Shown here one piece after another: positions 5,898 to 5,904 of a stretch of 5,904 nucleotides of DNA. The DNA is from Hyphomicrobiales bacterium (GTDB taxonomy: Bacteria > Pseudomonadota > Alphaproteobacteria > Rhizobiales > Beijerinckiaceae), in contig JAIXZF010000319.1 of the NCBI GenBank assembly GCA_027489835.1, forward strand, positions 1 through 5,904, in the 5' to 3' direction. The notes beneath the pieces are model-generated. The model did not search any database and was not told the origin of the DNA. It was given only the letters and a program-made list of their open reading frames with translations. The first letter of the stretch is position 1. The number at the start of each line of letters is the position of its first letter. The position numbers were made by a program, and so were the translations under genes.

Positions 5898-5904
5898 ATG
5901 GCGA
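5898..5904 (+). CDS. Possible start of the next gene, cut by the window edge
   Basis: An ATG at 5898 is preceded by GAAGG at 5885-5889 with an 8-nt spacer, a good ribosome binding site. Only two codons (Met-Ala) and one further base remain, so no product can be named. The position, after a terminator and on the same strand, fits a new transcription unit. The frame is also open upstream to an ATG at 5805, but that stretch overlaps the terminator and second hairpin and is a less likely coding start. Confidence 0.2.

Noticed and set aside
5805..5904. An open frame from ATG 5805 to the window end, in frame with the ATG at 5898.
   Set aside because: It passes through the terminator and the second hairpin, its AAGG abuts the ATG with no spacer, and its translation is Pro, Gly, Ala and Arg-rich with no recognisable feature. 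The later ATG is the better start.

Overview
The window is high-GC (roughly two thirds G+C by eye), densely coded bacterial chromosome. All five complete genes end in TGA. The SerA sequence and the mix of neighbours suggest an alphaproteobacterium of the order Hyphomicrobiales (Bosea, Chelatococcus or Methylobacterium-like). That placement comes from protein resemblance recalled from memory, not from a search. I see no IS element, integrase, phage gene, CRISPR array, tRNA or rRNA. The window reads as ordinary core chromosome rather than an acquired island.

Layout: (1) 37-1623 (+), serA, long-form D-3-phosphoglycerate dehydrogenase, the first step of serine synthesis. (2) 1701-2075 (+), a small DCC-family (DUF393) protein with a CxxC motif, 77 bp after serA and probably read with it. 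(3) 2079-3011 (-), a ten-helix EamA/DMT-superfamily transporter, tail to tail with the DCC gene with only 3 bp between stop codons. (4) 3113-3982 (+), a stand-alone class I glutamine amidotransferase with an intact Cys-His-Glu triad, divergent from the transporter across a 101-bp gap. (5) 4074-5738 (+), a secreted MuiA-type DUF4140/DUF4139 protein with a signal peptide and a coiled coil. (6) 5739-5904, a non-coding tail with an intrinsic terminator, a second strong hairpin and, at the very edge, a possible start of the next gene.

How they fit together: only serA has a firm pathway role. The transporter and amidotransferase share a divergent intergenic region and could be co-regulated and act on related nitrogenous metabolites, but nothing in the sequence names the substrate. 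The DUF4139 protein belongs to a family of unknown biochemistry and would act in the periplasm or outer envelope. No gap longer than 300 bp lacks a gene. I found no convincing new multi-gene system. The most useful leads are the hairpins around the DUF4139 gene and near the right edge, the 3-bp convergent junction, and the two poorly understood proteins (DUF4139 and the orphan amidotransferase).
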